Source of the DNA: Psychroflexus lacisalsi | GTDB taxonomy: Bacteria; Bacteroidota; Bacteroidia; Flavobacteriales; Flavobacteriaceae | Assembly (NCBI RefSeq): GCF_020164495.1 | Contig: NZ_JAIQYZ010000001.1 | Span: 1-64,000, forward strand | Length of the DNA stretch: 64,000 nt | Direction: 5' to 3' | Shown here: piece after piece, positions 41,500-51,213 of the stretch | Layout: each line of letters opens with the position of its first letter | Position numbering within the stretch: position 1 is the stretch's first letter | The notes under the pieces: model-generated | The model's input: only the letters and a program-made list of their open reading frames with translations | Databases searched by the model: none | What the model was told of the DNA's origin: nothing | Translations under genes and position numbers: made by a program

Positions 41500-43820
41500 A
41501 AATCTATTTCAAATTCTGTAGCCTCTTCTTTTTCTTCACTAGTTTCATCTTCAGAAGCTACGTCACAATCGATTTGAATGCTTAAGTTATCGGGTCTTTC
41601 AAACTTTTCTTTTGAAATATCCAAGCTTTCATCTGCATAAACATCCTTCATATACATCCCCCAGATTGGTAAGGCTAAGGTTGCTCCCTGACCGTAAGCG
41701 ATCGTTTCAAATCTTACACTTCTGTCTTCGCCGCCTACCCAAACGCCTGTAGCAAGATTGGGTACCATTCCTATAAACCATCCATCACTTTGATTTTGTG
41801 TGGTTCCTGTTTTACCTGCGATGTCATTTTCAAAGACATAAGGATATCCAGTCACAGCTCTCTTATAAGGTTCGCTGTTTTTAGCATAATCAGAATTTGA
41901 TTTTAGTCGTCTACCAGAACCAGATTGAGTAACCCCTTCTAATAATTGAATGGTAACATAAGCAGCTTCTTCACTTAGTACATCACGACTTTGTGGTTGA
42001 TGCTGGTAAAGAATAGTTCCATTTTTATCCTCTATACGTTGTATTGCATATGGCTTTACGTAGACGCCTTTGTTTGCAAACGCACTGTAAGCCGAAACCA
42101 TTTCGTAAACGCTGATATCTGCAGTACCCAAAGCTATAGCAGCCACAGGTTGAATACGTGAGGTATCAATTCCTAATTTGTCAATCAAACTGATGACACT
42201 TTCAGGACCAGTCCTATCAATTACTCTAGCTGTTATAGTGTTGATAGATTCAGCTAAAGCTTTCTTCAAGGTTTTATTACCTCCGTAATCATCATCGCCG
42301 CCAGCGTTGGAGGGTGTCCAGTCTTCGGTCACCCCGTGTTTTCCTTTAGGTATGGTATAAGGTGTATTAGGAAATTCTTTACATGGCGAATAATGCAATT
42401 GATCTATAGCAGTAGCATATACAAATGGTTTGAAGGTAGACCCTACTTGACGTTTTGCTTGTTTAACATGCTCGTATTTAAAAAACTTATAATTTACACC
42501 ACCTACCCAGGCTTTTATCTCTCCTGTTTGTGGGGTCATGGACATCATTCCAGTATTTAGAAATGATTTGTAATACCTGATAGAATCTTTAGGAGTCATT
42601 AAGGTATCAATTGGGCCATCCCATGAAAACAAGCGCATTTCGCGTTTTCTGTTAAAGGTTGCCATGATAGAATCTTCATCAATTCCTCTTCGCTTCATTC
42701 TTTTGTAGCGGTCAGAATTTCTCATTCCTTTTTTAAGAATGCTTTCTATTTCTGAAGCATCAATACTTCTGAAGGGTGCTGTTTTGTTATTTTGATTTTG
42801 ACGATCAAATTCCTTTTGAAGATTCTTAAGATGTTTCTCAACCGCTGTTTCAGCATAGGTTTGCATTTTATAATCTACAGAGGTGTAGATTTTTAATCCA
42901 TCCCTGTACATGCTATAAGAACTCCCATCTGGTTTAGGGTTATCCTCAATCCAGTCTTTCATAAATTCCTGGACATAAGCTCTGAAGTAGGTAGCAATAC
43001 CATCGTCATGTTCTTCTGGAGAGAAGAATGTTGTAAGCGGTAAACTCTGAACAGAATCTTTTACTTTCTGAGTGATAAATCCATTTTTCTCCATTTGTTT
43101 TAAAACCTGATTTCTTCTTTGTTCAGAATTATCTTTAAACTGGTCTTTAACAGGATTGTAAAGAATTGGATTTTTCAACATAGCTACCAATGTAGCAGAC
43201 TCTTCCAAAGTAAGATCTTTAGGTTCTTTTGAAAAATAAATTCTTGAAGCAGAACGTATTCCAACAGCCTGATATAAAAAATCAAACTTGTTGAGATACA
43301 TCGTAATGATTTCATTTTTGGCGTACTGTTCTTCCAACCTCACGGCGATGACCCATTCTTTTACTTTCTGTATGATACGATTGAAAGTTCCACTTTTGTT
43401 AGGGTCTGTAAATAAAAGTTTAGAAAGTTGTTGTGTAATTGTACTTGCACCACCTCTTTTACCAAGATAAATAGCAGCTCTCAAGGTGCCTCTGGCGTCT
43501 ATACCGGAATGGCTGTAAAACCTTTCGTCTTCGGTTGCAACAAGAGCGCTGATGAGATGATCTGGAAGGTCTTCGTAATTGATGGGAGTTCTGTTCTCTT
43601 TAAAGTATTTACCGAGAGTTTGCCCGTCGGCAGAAATCACTTCTGTAGCAAGATTTGTTTCTGGATTCTCAAGTTCTTCAAAAGTAGGCATAGGTCCCAA
43701 AGCTCCCCAACTAGCCAGAAGGAATATAAAGATAACACTAAGGATTCCTACAAAGAATACTATCCAAAAGCCAAGTATATATTTTTTGAATCCCTTTTTT
43801 GGTGTTGATGTTTTACTCAT
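41496..43820 (-). CDS. mrcA: class A penicillin-binding protein, PBP1A type
   Basis: 774 residues, bifunctional peptidoglycan synthase. One N-terminal transmembrane helix (FWIVFFVGILSVIFIFLLASW); glycosyltransferase domain with EDERFYSHSGIDARGTLRAA and the TITQQLSK block (about 95-140). The transpeptidase domain has SxxK as GSTFKPF near residue 460, SxN as ESINT and KTGTT near residue 670. The acidic tail (EDETSEEKEEATEFEIDF) is typical of flavobacterial copies. It follows gldH by 17 bases, in one operon with the PSP1 and gldH genes. Confidence 0.95.
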   Translation of the reverse strand: MSKTSTPKKGFKKYILGFWIVFFVGILSVIFIFLLASWGALGPMPTFEELENPETNLATEVISADGQTLGKYFKENRTPINYEDLPDHLISALVATEDERFYSHSGIDARGTLRAAIYLGKRGGASTITQQLSKLLFTDPNKSGTFNRIIQKVKEWVIAVRLEEQYAKNEIITMYLNKFDFLYQAVGIRSASRIYFSKEPKDLTLEESATLVAMLKNPILYNPVKDQFKDNSEQRRNQVLKQMEKNGFITQKVKDSVQSLPLTTFFSPEEHDDGIATYFRAYVQEFMKDWIEDNPKPDGSSYSMYRDGLKIYTSVDYKMQTYAETAVEKHLKNLQKEFDRQNQNNKTAPFRSIDASEIESILKKGMRNSDRYKRMKRRGIDEDSIMATFNRKREMRLFSWDGPIDTLMTPKDSIRYYKSFLNTGMMSMTPQTGEIKAWVGGVNYKFFKYEHVKQAKRQVGSTFKPFVYATAIDQLHYSPCKEFPNTPYTIPKGKHGVTEDWTPSNAGGDDDYGGNKTLKKALAESINTITARVIDRTGPESVISLIDKLGIDTSRIQPVAAIALGTADISVYEMVSAYSAFANKGVYVKPYAIQRIEDKNGTILYQHQPQSRDVLSEEAAYVTIQLLEGVTQSGSGRRLKSNSDYAKNSEPYKRAVTGYPYVFENDIAGKTGTTQNQSDGWFIGMVPNLATGVWVGGEDRSVRFETIAYGQGATLALPIWGMYMKDVYADESLDISKEKFERPDNLSIQIDCDVASEDETSEEKEEATEFEIDF

Positions 43821-43837
43821 AATAATTTAAAAAAACA

Positions 43838-44335
43838 TTAATTTTCAGTCGGTTCGATGGTTTCCAAATGTATACCAAAGTCCATTATTCCCTGCAACGT
43901 ATCCAGCGCTTCCACTTTTCCAAACTTACGCATGGCGTGCTTCACTTCTATAGTGTAGTTTCCTTTTTCAGTAAAAACTACATTTGATTTATACCACAAT
44001 TTACTCTCTTTTACACTTCCAAAACCCTTGCCCATCAACTTTCCATCAGATTGAGCCATTTCATATTCTAGAGTATCTCCAATTTGTTTCCCATTGGGAA
44101 ATGAGATATTGGCGATGAGGTATAGATTGTTGAATTCATAATCCTGGTTCACTCTTGTAACAAAAAATAAATCGTATGGTTTGATGGTGTCTGGTGCTTG
44201 AATATCAAACATCAGAGTATCATTTTTGAACCAGCCATCATCAAAATTTTTATAATCAGAATACATGACATTATCATTACAGCTGACTAAAAACACACAA
44301 AAGCCAACCAGAACGCAGAGTTTAAGAGTTTGCAT
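43838..44335 (-). CDS. gldH: gliding-motility lipoprotein GldH
   Basis: 165 residues from the ATG at 44335; a longer frame from 44407 lacks a signal peptide start and is rejected. Lipobox VSC (CVFLVSC) at about residue 19, then NDNVMYSDYKNFDDGWFKNDTLMF, the usual start of mature GldH. GldH is needed for gliding and type IX secretion stability in Flavobacterium johnsoniae. Its start codon lies inside the 3' end of the PSP1 gene (14-base overlap), showing translational coupling. Confidence 0.9.
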   Translation of the reverse strand: MQTLKLCVLVGFCVFLVSCNDNVMYSDYKNFDDGWFKNDTLMFDIQAPDTIKPYDLFFVTRVNQDYEFNNLYLIANISFPNGKQIGDTLEYEMAQSDGKLMGKGFGSVKESKLWYKSNVVFTEKGNYTIEVKHAMRKFGKVEALDTLQGIMDFGIHLETIEPTEN

Positions 44336-45485
44336 TGTTTCTTTTCGACTTCTTATTTTTATTTGACTTTCTTTTATTTTTAGGCTTATTTCGTTTTGGT
44401 TTGTCAAAGCGAGTTAGACTATCTTGACCAAATGAGTTGGAAAATTCTGTCTTTTCAATAGCAACTTCAGTAGTAAATTCTTCAAGACTGGCTACAGGTT
44501 TTTTCTCCCGTTGAGCTTTCAAGATCACTTTTACAGCGTCGGTATCCAGCTCAATCCAGTTGTTGTACTCCTTTTCATAAGCATACCATAGCTTTCCTTT
44601 GAAAATGTCGATCTTTTGACAAACAGCATCACCCTTTTGAGTCGTTAGTTTTTGATCTTGTCTTGGAAAATCCTTTAAAGCTTCAAGATAAGTGTCCAAT
44701 TCGTAATTGAGACAACATTTCAATTTTCCACATTGCCCAGCAAGTTTGAGTGGGTTCAATGATAATTGTTGATACCTCGCAGCCGAAGTTTTTACCGTTC
44801 TAAAATCGGTTAACCACGTAGAACAACACAACTCACGACCACAGGAACCAATCCCGCCAAGCCTAGCTGCTTCTTGTCTAAAGCCTATTTGACGCATTTC
44901 AATCCGGGTCTTAAACTCGTATGCAAATTCTTTGATCAATTGTCTAAAGTCAACGCGCTCTTCTGCGGTATAATAAAAGATAGCTTTGGAACCATCCCCT
45001 TGAAATTCGATATCACTTATTTTCATCCTCAAGTCCAGGCGTATAGCAATTTGCCTTGCTTTGACCTTCATCTTATCCTCGCGTTCTCTGGCAGCCTGCC
45101 ATACGTCAATATCCTTTTGAGAGGCTTTTCTATAAACTTTGCCCACTTCCTTTGAAGTTGGGTCTGTATTTTTCTTTTTCATCTGCACCCTTACCAATTC
45201 CCCGGTAAGCGTAACTATGCCAATATCATGACCTGGAGAAGCTTCAGTGGCTACAATGTCACCAATAGAAAGCGTTAAGTCTTCCGTATTTCTAAAAAAT
45301 TCCTTTCTACTATTTTTAAATCTAACCTCGACACAGTCAAAAGCCTTTTGATTTCCTGGTAGTTCAACATCAGACAACCAGTCAAAAACCGTTAGCTTAT
45401 TACATCCATCTGTTCCGCATGTCCCGTTATTTTTACAGCCTTTAGGTTGACCATCCTTTCCGGTCGAGCAAGTGCTACATCCCAT
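44322..45485 (-). CDS. PSP1-domain protein, RicT-like
   Basis: 387 residues. The N-terminus has a cysteine-rich start (MGCSTCSTGKDGQPKGC). The PSP1 domain covers about 130-260 with AAEREDKMKVKARQ-like ARE, the LRMKISDIEFQGDGSKAIFYYTAEERVDFRQL strand, and GIGSCGRELCCSTWL followed by LAGQCGKLKCCLNYE. The last two carry cysteines of the family's cluster site. RicT (YaaT) in Bacillus takes part in an FeS-linked complex that affects RNase Y; the Bacteroidota role is unknown. The basic tail is N/K-rich. First gene of the operon with gldH and mrcA. Confidence 0.9.
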   Translation of the reverse strand: MGCSTCSTGKDGQPKGCKNNGTCGTDGCNKLTVFDWLSDVELPGNQKAFDCVEVRFKNSRKEFFRNTEDLTLSIGDIVATEASPGHDIGIVTLTGELVRVQMKKKNTDPTSKEVGKVYRKASQKDIDVWQAAREREDKMKVKARQIAIRLDLRMKISDIEFQGDGSKAIFYYTAEERVDFRQLIKEFAYEFKTRIEMRQIGFRQEAARLGGIGSCGRELCCSTWLTDFRTVKTSAARYQQLSLNPLKLAGQCGKLKCCLNYELDTYLEALKDFPRQDQKLTTQKGDAVCQKIDIFKGKLWYAYEKEYNNWIELDTDAVKVILKAQREKKPVASLEEFTTEVAIEKTEFSNSFGQDSLTRFDKPKRNKPKNKRKSNKNKKSKRNNANS

Positions 45486-45662
45486 AAATTATATATTGAA
45501 GCGTTTCTTACTTTAAAACGCTGAAGATTAATTATTCTTATTTTGAATTTCAAAGATACCAAATAATTACTAGAGACCTTATACTGCTTTTTTGGACTTA
45601 TTCTGAATTTGATAGCGTGTAGATTAAGTTTTTTCGATCTTTGCTTTAAAAATTAAGTTCGC

Positions 45663-46817
45663 TTGAAACACCCCATCTACATCAATGGTTTCGGATCCAT
45701 TTCTGCTTTAGGTCATGACCAGGAAACCATCTTGAATAATTATCAAAATGACTTCGCTCATTTCTCAAAGTTGGAATTGGAAAACACTTCCGTTCTCGGC
45801 GCTAGTCTTCCAATACCCTCTTTAGAAGAAATTGAAAATCTTTCTAAAGAAAATACCAGATATAAAGATCTGGACAAGTCTGTACTTATGGCTATTTTAA
45901 CGGCCAGAAAAGCAATTTCAAAATTGAACTTTAAGCCAGAATCCACCGGGGTTAATATCGGTTCTTCTCGAGGAGCGACAGCTTTGTTTGAACACTACCA
46001 TAAAGATTTTTTGGAAGGCAGAAAATTATCACCCTTAACTTCTCCTACCACCACTTTGGGAAATATTTCGTCCTGGGTGGCTCAAGACCTAGGAGTTGAT
46101 GGTCCCAACATAAGTCATTCCATCACCTGTTCTACAGCTTTGCATGCGATGCTGAATGCTAAAGCCTGGCTTCAGGCCGATATGTGTGATCTGTTTTTGG
46201 TTGGAGGCTCAGAAGCCCCATTAACAGAATTTACCATTGCTCAAATGCAAGCTTTGAAGCTTTATTCAAAACTAGACACTGAATTTCCTTGTGAAAGTTT
46301 AAAACTCGACAAACTCCAAAACTCTTTGATTCTTGGAGAGGGCTCTGCAACAGCAGTGATGTCAAAATCACCAGAAAATGCGTTAGCGAAAATCATAGGT
46401 TTTGGTTATGCTACGGAACAAATCACCCACAACATTTCCATTTCTCCGGATGCCAAATGCTTTCAAAAATCCATGAAAATGGCTTTGGAAGAAGCAGGAA
46501 GAAGTTCAGTAGATGCCATAGTTCTGCATGCGCCTGGCACCAAAAAAGGAGATCAAGCTGAAGTCAATGCCATTCAAAAAACATTTGAAACTTCACCTTT
46601 ATTAACCACCAATAAATGGAAGTTGGGCCACACGTTTGGAGCTTCAGGAATGTTGAATATCGAGATGGCTCTACTGATGCTGAAAACTGGGGAGTTTTTT
46701 GAAAATCCATTTTACAAGCAAACAAAATCCAATAAACCCGTTGAATCTGTTTTGGTGAATGCCGTAGGTTTTGGAGGAAATGCAGTGAGCATTTTGCTGG
46801 AAAAACCTAAACTATAG
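45663..46817 (+). CDS. beta-ketoacyl-ACP synthase family protein
   Basis: 384 residues with a TTG start, thiolase fold. The active-site Cys is in HSITCSTALHAML (about 160), and the catalytic histidines are in VLHAPGTKKGDQ and KLGHTFGASG, so the Cys-His-His set is intact although the surrounding text differs from FabF (EAHGTGT). Members of this branch in flavobacteria sit beside bioB, as here, and may supply the biotin precursor or a special lipid; this is inference. Divergent from the PSP1 operon. Confidence 0.88.
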   Translation: MKHPIYINGFGSISALGHDQETILNNYQNDFAHFSKLELENTSVLGASLPIPSLEEIENLSKENTRYKDLDKSVLMAILTARKAISKLNFKPESTGVNIGSSRGATALFEHYHKDFLEGRKLSPLTSPTTTLGNISSWVAQDLGVDGPNISHSITCSTALHAMLNAKAWLQADMCDLFLVGGSEAPLTEFTIAQMQALKLYSKLDTEFPCESLKLDKLQNSLILGEGSATAVMSKSPENALAKIIGFGYATEQITHNISISPDAKCFQKSMKMALEEAGRSSVDAIVLHAPGTKKGDQAEVNAIQKTFETSPLLTTNKWKLGHTFGASGMLNIEMALLMLKTGEFFENPFYKQTKSNKPVESVLVNAVGFGGNAVSILLEKPKL

Positions 46818-46870
46818 AAATTAATTTGACTCAAATATTTTTCAGAATAGATAATACAACTTGTTTTTTC

Positions 46871-46878
46871 TATTTTTG
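46871..46878 (+). promoter_or_regulatory. possible promoter -7 element of bioB
   Basis: TATTTTTG fits TAnnTTTG and lies 19 bases before the bioB ATG; the T-rich context makes chance likely enough to hold confidence down. Confidence 0.4.
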
Positions 46879-46897
46879 AATCATTAAATAAAATACC

Positions 46898-47986
46898 ATG
46901 ACAAGAAACGACTGGACCAAGGAAGAGATTTTAGAAATTTACAATAAGCCTTTAATGGAGTTGCTTTACGAAGCAGCTACTGTGCATAGAATACATCATG
47001 ATCCCAACAAAGTACAAGTGTCTACTTTGTTGTCTATAAAAACAGGAGGTTGCCCGGAAGACTGTGGCTATTGTCCACAAGCGGCCCGTTACCACACCGA
47101 TATTGAAGGAAACGACCTGATGAGCGTTTCGCAGGTAAAAGCGCAAGCTTTGAGAGCAAAATCCTCTGGAAGTTCCAGAGTGTGCATGGGTGCTGCCTGG
47201 AGAAATGTAAAAGATGGAGAGGAGTTCGACAACGTTTTGGAAATGGTAAGAACCATCAACAAATTGGATATGGAAGTTTGCTGTACGTTGGGTATGGTAA
47301 CAGAAAATCAAGCACAACGTTTGGCGGAAGCTGGACTTTACGCCTATAATCACAATTTAGATTCTTCAGAAGAATACTATAAAGAAGTCATTTCTACCAG
47401 AGGTTACCAGGATAGATTGGATACGATTGGAAATGTAAGAAAAAGTAATGTGACCGTTTGTAGCGGTGGAATTATTGGTATGGGCGAATCTTTGGAAGAT
47501 AGAGCAGGGATGTTGGTGGCGCTAGCTACCTTAAACCCTCAACCAGAATCTACACCGATTAACGCCTTGGTTCCTGTAGAAGGAACACCGCTGGAAGAGC
47601 AGCAAAAAGTATCTATCTGGGAAATGCTGCGAATGGTAGCCACCACTAGAATTGTAATGCCAGAAACTCAGGTAAGACTTTCTGCAGGTAGAACCGATAT
47701 GAGTAGAGAAGGCCAGGCGATGTGTTTCTTTGCTGGTGCGAATTCTATTTTTGCTGGAGATAAATTGTTGACCACACCAAACCCTGATGTGAACGAAGAC
47801 ATGGAAATGTTTAAGCTCTTAGGACTTGAGCCACAAAAACCTTTCGAGAAAAAATCTCAGCCTCAATCGGTTTCAGCCGAAGAATCTCAATACAAGCCTC
47901 TAGGTGAAAAACCAAAATGGACCAGACCTGGACATACCATAGAACGTAATGTTGAGGCAAAACAAAAAGCTAAGACAAAAGCCTAG
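46898..47986 (+). CDS. bioB: biotin synthase
   Basis: 362 residues; inserts sulfur into dethiobiotin to form biotin, using two iron-sulfur clusters and S-adenosylmethionine. The radical-SAM CxxxCxxC is Cys52, Cys56 and Cys59 in GGCPEDCGYCPQAARYHT. Further markers are SSGSSRVCMGAAWRN, YNHNLDSSEEYYKEVISTR, CSGGIIGMGE and the auxiliary-cluster Arg in IVMPETQVRLSAGR. The C-terminus is extended by about 30 residues rich in K, E and Q. A strong terminator follows. Confidence 0.97.
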   Translation: MTRNDWTKEEILEIYNKPLMELLYEAATVHRIHHDPNKVQVSTLLSIKTGGCPEDCGYCPQAARYHTDIEGNDLMSVSQVKAQALRAKSSGSSRVCMGAAWRNVKDGEEFDNVLEMVRTINKLDMEVCCTLGMVTENQAQRLAEAGLYAYNHNLDSSEEYYKEVISTRGYQDRLDTIGNVRKSNVTVCSGGIIGMGESLEDRAGMLVALATLNPQPESTPINALVPVEGTPLEEQQKVSIWEMLRMVATTRIVMPETQVRLSAGRTDMSREGQAMCFFAGANSIFAGDKLLTTPNPDVNEDMEMFKLLGLEPQKPFEKKSQPQSVSAEESQYKPLGEKPKWTRPGHTIERNVEAKQKAKTKA

Positions 47987-48013
47987 TCCAATATAAATTT
48001 ACTTAAAAGATAC

Positions 48014-48056
48014 AATAAGCTTCATTTTGGCAGATCCCGAAATGAAGCTTATTTTT
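48014..48056 (+). terminator. intrinsic terminator of bioB
   Basis: A 14-bp perfect stem (AATAAGCTTCATTT with AAATGAAGCTTATT) and 12-base loop, followed by T-rich sequence, 28 bases past the bioB stop. It lies directly before the next gene's start, so that gene is expressed from a promoter within or by readthrough. Confidence 0.8.
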
Positions 48057-48063
48057 GTATGTT

Positions 48064-48957
48064 ATGGACTCCAATCAAAAACTCAACCTACAAACCGTGG
48101 AAAGGGTAAAAACTATTTCTCCGCAAGATTTTGTTGAGAACTACGTGAAGCCCCAGAAACCTGTAGTGATTGAACAACTCTCACATGACTGGCCAGCTTA
48201 TAAAAAGTGGTCTCTTGCCTATTTAAAAGATATTGCTGGTGAGGTCGAAGTGCCTTTGTACGATAACAGGCCGGTTTCTGCAAAAGACAAATTCAATGAG
48301 CCTCACGCAAAAATGAAACTCAAGGATTATATAGATCTTTTGAAAAAAGGGCCTACCCAATATAGAATCTTTCTTTTTAATTTAATGAAGGAAGTTCCTG
48401 AGCTTCAGGACCATTTTAAGATGCCTAACCTTGGAATTAAGTTTTTAGAAAAACTCCCATTTCTGTTTTTTGGAGCTGAAAATTCTTCAGTGTTTATGCA
48501 TTATGACATTGATTTTGCTAATATTCTTCACATCCATTTTGAAGGTAAAAAGCGTTGTATTATTTATCCACCTTCAGAAACTAAATTTCTTTATAAAGTC
48601 CACAATGCGCTGATTAGTTTAAACGAAATAGATTTCAATAATCCAGATTTAGAAAAGTTCCCCGCCTTAAAACTAGCTGAAGGTTACGAGGCTTACCTGG
48701 AACATGGTGAAGCCCTGTATATGCCAGAAGGTTTTTGGCATAACATGACTTATCTAACCCCTGGATTTTCCATGAGTTTGAGAACTTTTCCAAAAAGTGC
48801 CAAAAATTTATGGAAAGCGCTCTACAACGTAACCATTATGAGAGGTTTTGAAAATGTTATGCGGAAATTTAAAGGAGACGATTGGATTGACTACAAAAAC
48901 AAGAGGGCCTATCGCCGGCAAAATAAACGATTAGAGAAAGAATTACATGGGGAGTAA
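48064..48957 (+). CDS. cupin-like JmjC-type protein
   Basis: 297 residues from the ATG at 48064 (a TTG three codons upstream is in frame). Cupin_8 fold of Fe(II)/2-oxoglutarate oxygenases: VFMHYDIDFANILHIHFEGKKRCIIYPP with HxD, and the distal His in GEALYMPEGFWHNMTYL. The N-terminus has DFVENYVKPQKPVVIEQLSHDWPAYKKWS, the usual pocket of this group. It probably hydroxylates a protein or small molecule. It converges with recX, overlapping its stop by 15 bases. Confidence 0.9.
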   Translation: MDSNQKLNLQTVERVKTISPQDFVENYVKPQKPVVIEQLSHDWPAYKKWSLAYLKDIAGEVEVPLYDNRPVSAKDKFNEPHAKMKLKDYIDLLKKGPTQYRIFLFNLMKEVPELQDHFKMPNLGIKFLEKLPFLFFGAENSSVFMHYDIDFANILHIHFEGKKRCIIYPPSETKFLYKVHNALISLNEIDFNNPDLEKFPALKLAEGYEAYLEHGEALYMPEGFWHNMTYLTPGFSMSLRTFPKSAKNLWKALYNVTIMRGFENVMRKFKGDDWIDYKNKRAYRRQNKRLEKELHGE

Positions 48958-49434
48958 TTCATTGATCACGTCATAAATCAACTCAGTTTCGTAGCCTTTG
49001 TAAGCCAGATGCTGATAAAGCTTTTGCCTCTTTTTATAGTCGTTTGGCTCTTTTATGGTCTTGAGTTTTTGTTCAGATAAGTCTCTGAGTGTCTTGAGAT
49101 AATCATCTTCATCAATTTCAGATAGACCAGCTTTGAGGTTGTAGGCAGAAATGTCTTTGGCTTTCAATTCTCGTGTAATTCTTAAACGCCCGTATTTTTT
49201 TATTCTGAATTTGCCACGTGCATAACTTCTGGCAAAGCGTTCTTCATTGAGAAAATCTTCTTCAATAAGCCTAGTGATGATGTAGGCTTTTGCATCTTCA
49301 TACATCTCGAGGTCATATAGTTTTTTTTCTACCTCCTGATGGCACCGATCCTGATAAACACAATAGTTCATCACCTTCAGTAGAGCTTCGTCAACGGTTA
49401 ATGATTTCTTGGGTTTAAAGTTTTCTTTCGGCAT
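48943..49434 (-). CDS. recX: regulatory protein RecX
   Basis: 163 residues from the ATG at 49434; the longer frame (start 49488) gives a hydrophobic start not seen in RecX. Three-helix repeats typical of RecX: LLKVMNYCVYQDRCHQEVEKKLYD, AYIITRLIEEDFLNEERFARSYARGKFRIKKYGRLRITRELKAKDI, and YKKRQKLYQHLAYKGYETELIYDVI. RecX caps RecA filaments and tunes recombination. No recA in the window. Confidence 0.9.
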   Translation of the reverse strand: MPKENFKPKKSLTVDEALLKVMNYCVYQDRCHQEVEKKLYDLEMYEDAKAYIITRLIEEDFLNEERFARSYARGKFRIKKYGRLRITRELKAKDISAYNLKAGLSEIDEDDYLKTLRDLSEQKLKTIKEPNDYKKRQKLYQHLAYKGYETELIYDVINELLPM

Positions 49435-49470
49435 TTTCAGTAAAATAGAGTTACAAAAATACAAAAACAA

Positions 49471-49504
49471 AAAACCCCATATTCTCAATGGAATATGGGG
49501 TTTT
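49471..49504 (-). terminator. intrinsic terminator of rng
   Basis: A 14-bp perfect stem (AAAACCCCATATTC with GAATATGGGGTTTT), 6-base loop, ending in T-rich sequence on the minus strand, 19 bases past the rng stop. Confidence 0.85.
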
Positions 49505-49522
49505 AAATATTATTTCAACAAC

Positions 49523-51064
49523 TTATACTTTGATGACTGTTCCATCTTGATCGTAGAAATGATATTCTAAGTAATTGTAAGCATCTCTAGGTTGGATTTT
49601 AACCCACTTTTTGAAATCAAAAAACCATTTGCTTCTTGGGGAAGGAAAGCCTTTCATAAGATAGGCAGCTATAAAAGGATGCGCTGTCAACGTTATCTTT
49701 TTATTTCCTTTTTTCAAGATCTTTTGCAGATCCGCATTGATTTTGTTTACAATTACGATTGGAGCTTCTATTTCACCATCAGAATTTGGATCCTTTTCGC
49801 TAGTCTTAATGTTCATCTCTGGACGAACACGCTGTCTTGTGATCTGGATTAATCCAAATTTACTAGGAGGTAAAATTTTATGTTTTGCTCTATCATCACT
49901 CATCTCATCTTTAAGATGTTCATAAAGTTTTCTTCGGTTGTCTGGGTTGTTCATGTCGATAAAATCTACGACTATGATTCCTCCCATGTCTCTTAATCTC
50001 AACTGACGTGCAATTTCTGTTGCACTTATCATGTTGACTTCGAGTGCTGTATCTTCTTGATTTTTGGCCTTATTACTTCTATTTCCACTATTTACATCGA
50101 TCACGTGCATAGCTTCTGTATGCTCTATGACTAGGTAAGCTCCTTTTTTCATGGTTACGGTTTTACCAAAAGACGTTTTGATTTGTCTTTCAATTCCATA
50201 CTTTTCGAATATGGGAACTTTTGAGTTATAGTGAGAAACAATAGATTCACTGTCTGGAGATATTTTCCCGACATAATCTTTTATTTGTGTAAATGTAACA
50301 TCATCATCTACGCTTATCGATGTAAATGAATCGTTGAACATGTCTCTTAATATTGATGAAGCTTTATTAAGCTCACCCAAAACTTTCGAGGGTTGATGTG
50401 CTTTGCTTAGCTTTTTGCACATATTCTCCCATCGTTTCATCAAATTTTGAAGGTCTCTATCTATATCAGCTACTTTTTTGTCTTCTGCAACAGTTCTGAT
50501 AATGACACTAAAACCTTTGGGTTTAATACTTTTTACTAATCGTTTGAGTCGATTTTTTTCTTCTTTGCTTTCAATTTTTTGTGAAACTGAAACTCTATCC
50601 GAAAAAGGAACCAAAACAATATAGCGCCCTGCAAGAGAAAGCTCACTACTTAATCTAGGGCCTTTTGTGGAGATAGGTTCTTTTACTACTTGTACAAGAA
50701 CAGATTGGTTGGAGTGTAGCGTATCTGCTATCGATCCATTTTTATCGATTTCTTCTTCAAAAGGAAAATCTCTCAAAGAGAAATTTTTCAATTGATTGGA
50801 GGTTGCTTTTTTCACAAACTTCAACATTGTTTTGACGTTTGGACCTAGGTCATGGTAATGTAAAAAACCATCTTTTTCATAGCCTACATTGACAAATGCG
50901 GCGTTGAGACCTGGTAAAGCTTTTCTTATTTTAGCTAAGAAAATATCACCAACAGAGAAATCGAATCCTTCTGTTTCTTTATGGAGCTCTATGAGTCTTC
51001 CATCTTTTAATAAGGCAAAATCTACAGCGTCGGAACTAGAACGTACTATTAATTCCTTAGTCAC
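49523..51064 (-). CDS. rng: ribonuclease E/G family protein
   Basis: 513 residues, the length of RNase G. An N-terminal S1-like fold (FSVGDIFLAKIRKALPGLNAAFVNVGYEKDGFLHYHDLG) is followed by the 5'-sensor and the catalytic part. The catalytic part shows VIDVNSGN, DMGGIIVVDFIDM (metal-binding Asp residues) and the RNase H-like region ending in TRQRVRPE. This endonuclease processes rRNA and mRNA ends. The zinc-link CPxC of RNase E is not apparent. It is preceded by a hairpin leader (51118-51151) and by the gene for the 29-residue basic protein. Confidence 0.93.
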   Translation of the reverse strand: MTKELIVRSSSDAVDFALLKDGRLIELHKETEGFDFSVGDIFLAKIRKALPGLNAAFVNVGYEKDGFLHYHDLGPNVKTMLKFVKKATSNQLKNFSLRDFPFEEEIDKNGSIADTLHSNQSVLVQVVKEPISTKGPRLSSELSLAGRYIVLVPFSDRVSVSQKIESKEEKNRLKRLVKSIKPKGFSVIIRTVAEDKKVADIDRDLQNLMKRWENMCKKLSKAHQPSKVLGELNKASSILRDMFNDSFTSISVDDDVTFTQIKDYVGKISPDSESIVSHYNSKVPIFEKYGIERQIKTSFGKTVTMKKGAYLVIEHTEAMHVIDVNSGNRSNKAKNQEDTALEVNMISATEIARQLRLRDMGGIIVVDFIDMNNPDNRRKLYEHLKDEMSDDRAKHKILPPSKFGLIQITRQRVRPEMNIKTSEKDPNSDGEIEAPIVIVNKINADLQKILKKGNKKITLTAHPFIAAYLMKGFPSPRSKWFFDFKKWVKIQPRDAYNYLEYHFYDQDGTVIKV

Positions 51065-51117
51065 GCTTTTTAGATTTAGTTAGTCTGCAATAATTTACAA
51101 ACTAGAATTATACATAA

Positions 51118-51151
51118 GTAATCCTTACAATTCTTTTCAGAAAAGGATTAC
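51118..51151. promoter_or_regulatory. hairpin in the leader of rng
   Basis: GTAATCCTT and AAGGATTAC (9 bp) surround 16 bases, 54 bases upstream of the rng ATG. It may be an RNA leader structure or an extra terminator for the preceding small gene. Confidence 0.35.
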
Positions 51152-51213
51152 AATTAAAAATAATATAGAAATTCAATGTTCTGAACCTCAATGTCAAAGA
51201 ACGTATTGAATAG

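Noticed and set aside
44336-44407. Longer N-terminus for GldH
   Set aside because: It would bury the lipoprotein signal; the bases are the 3' end of the PSP1 gene.
45663-46817. Inactive ketoacyl synthase because of the unusual HAPGT text
   Set aside because: The catalytic Cys and both His residues align with the family despite differences around the first His.
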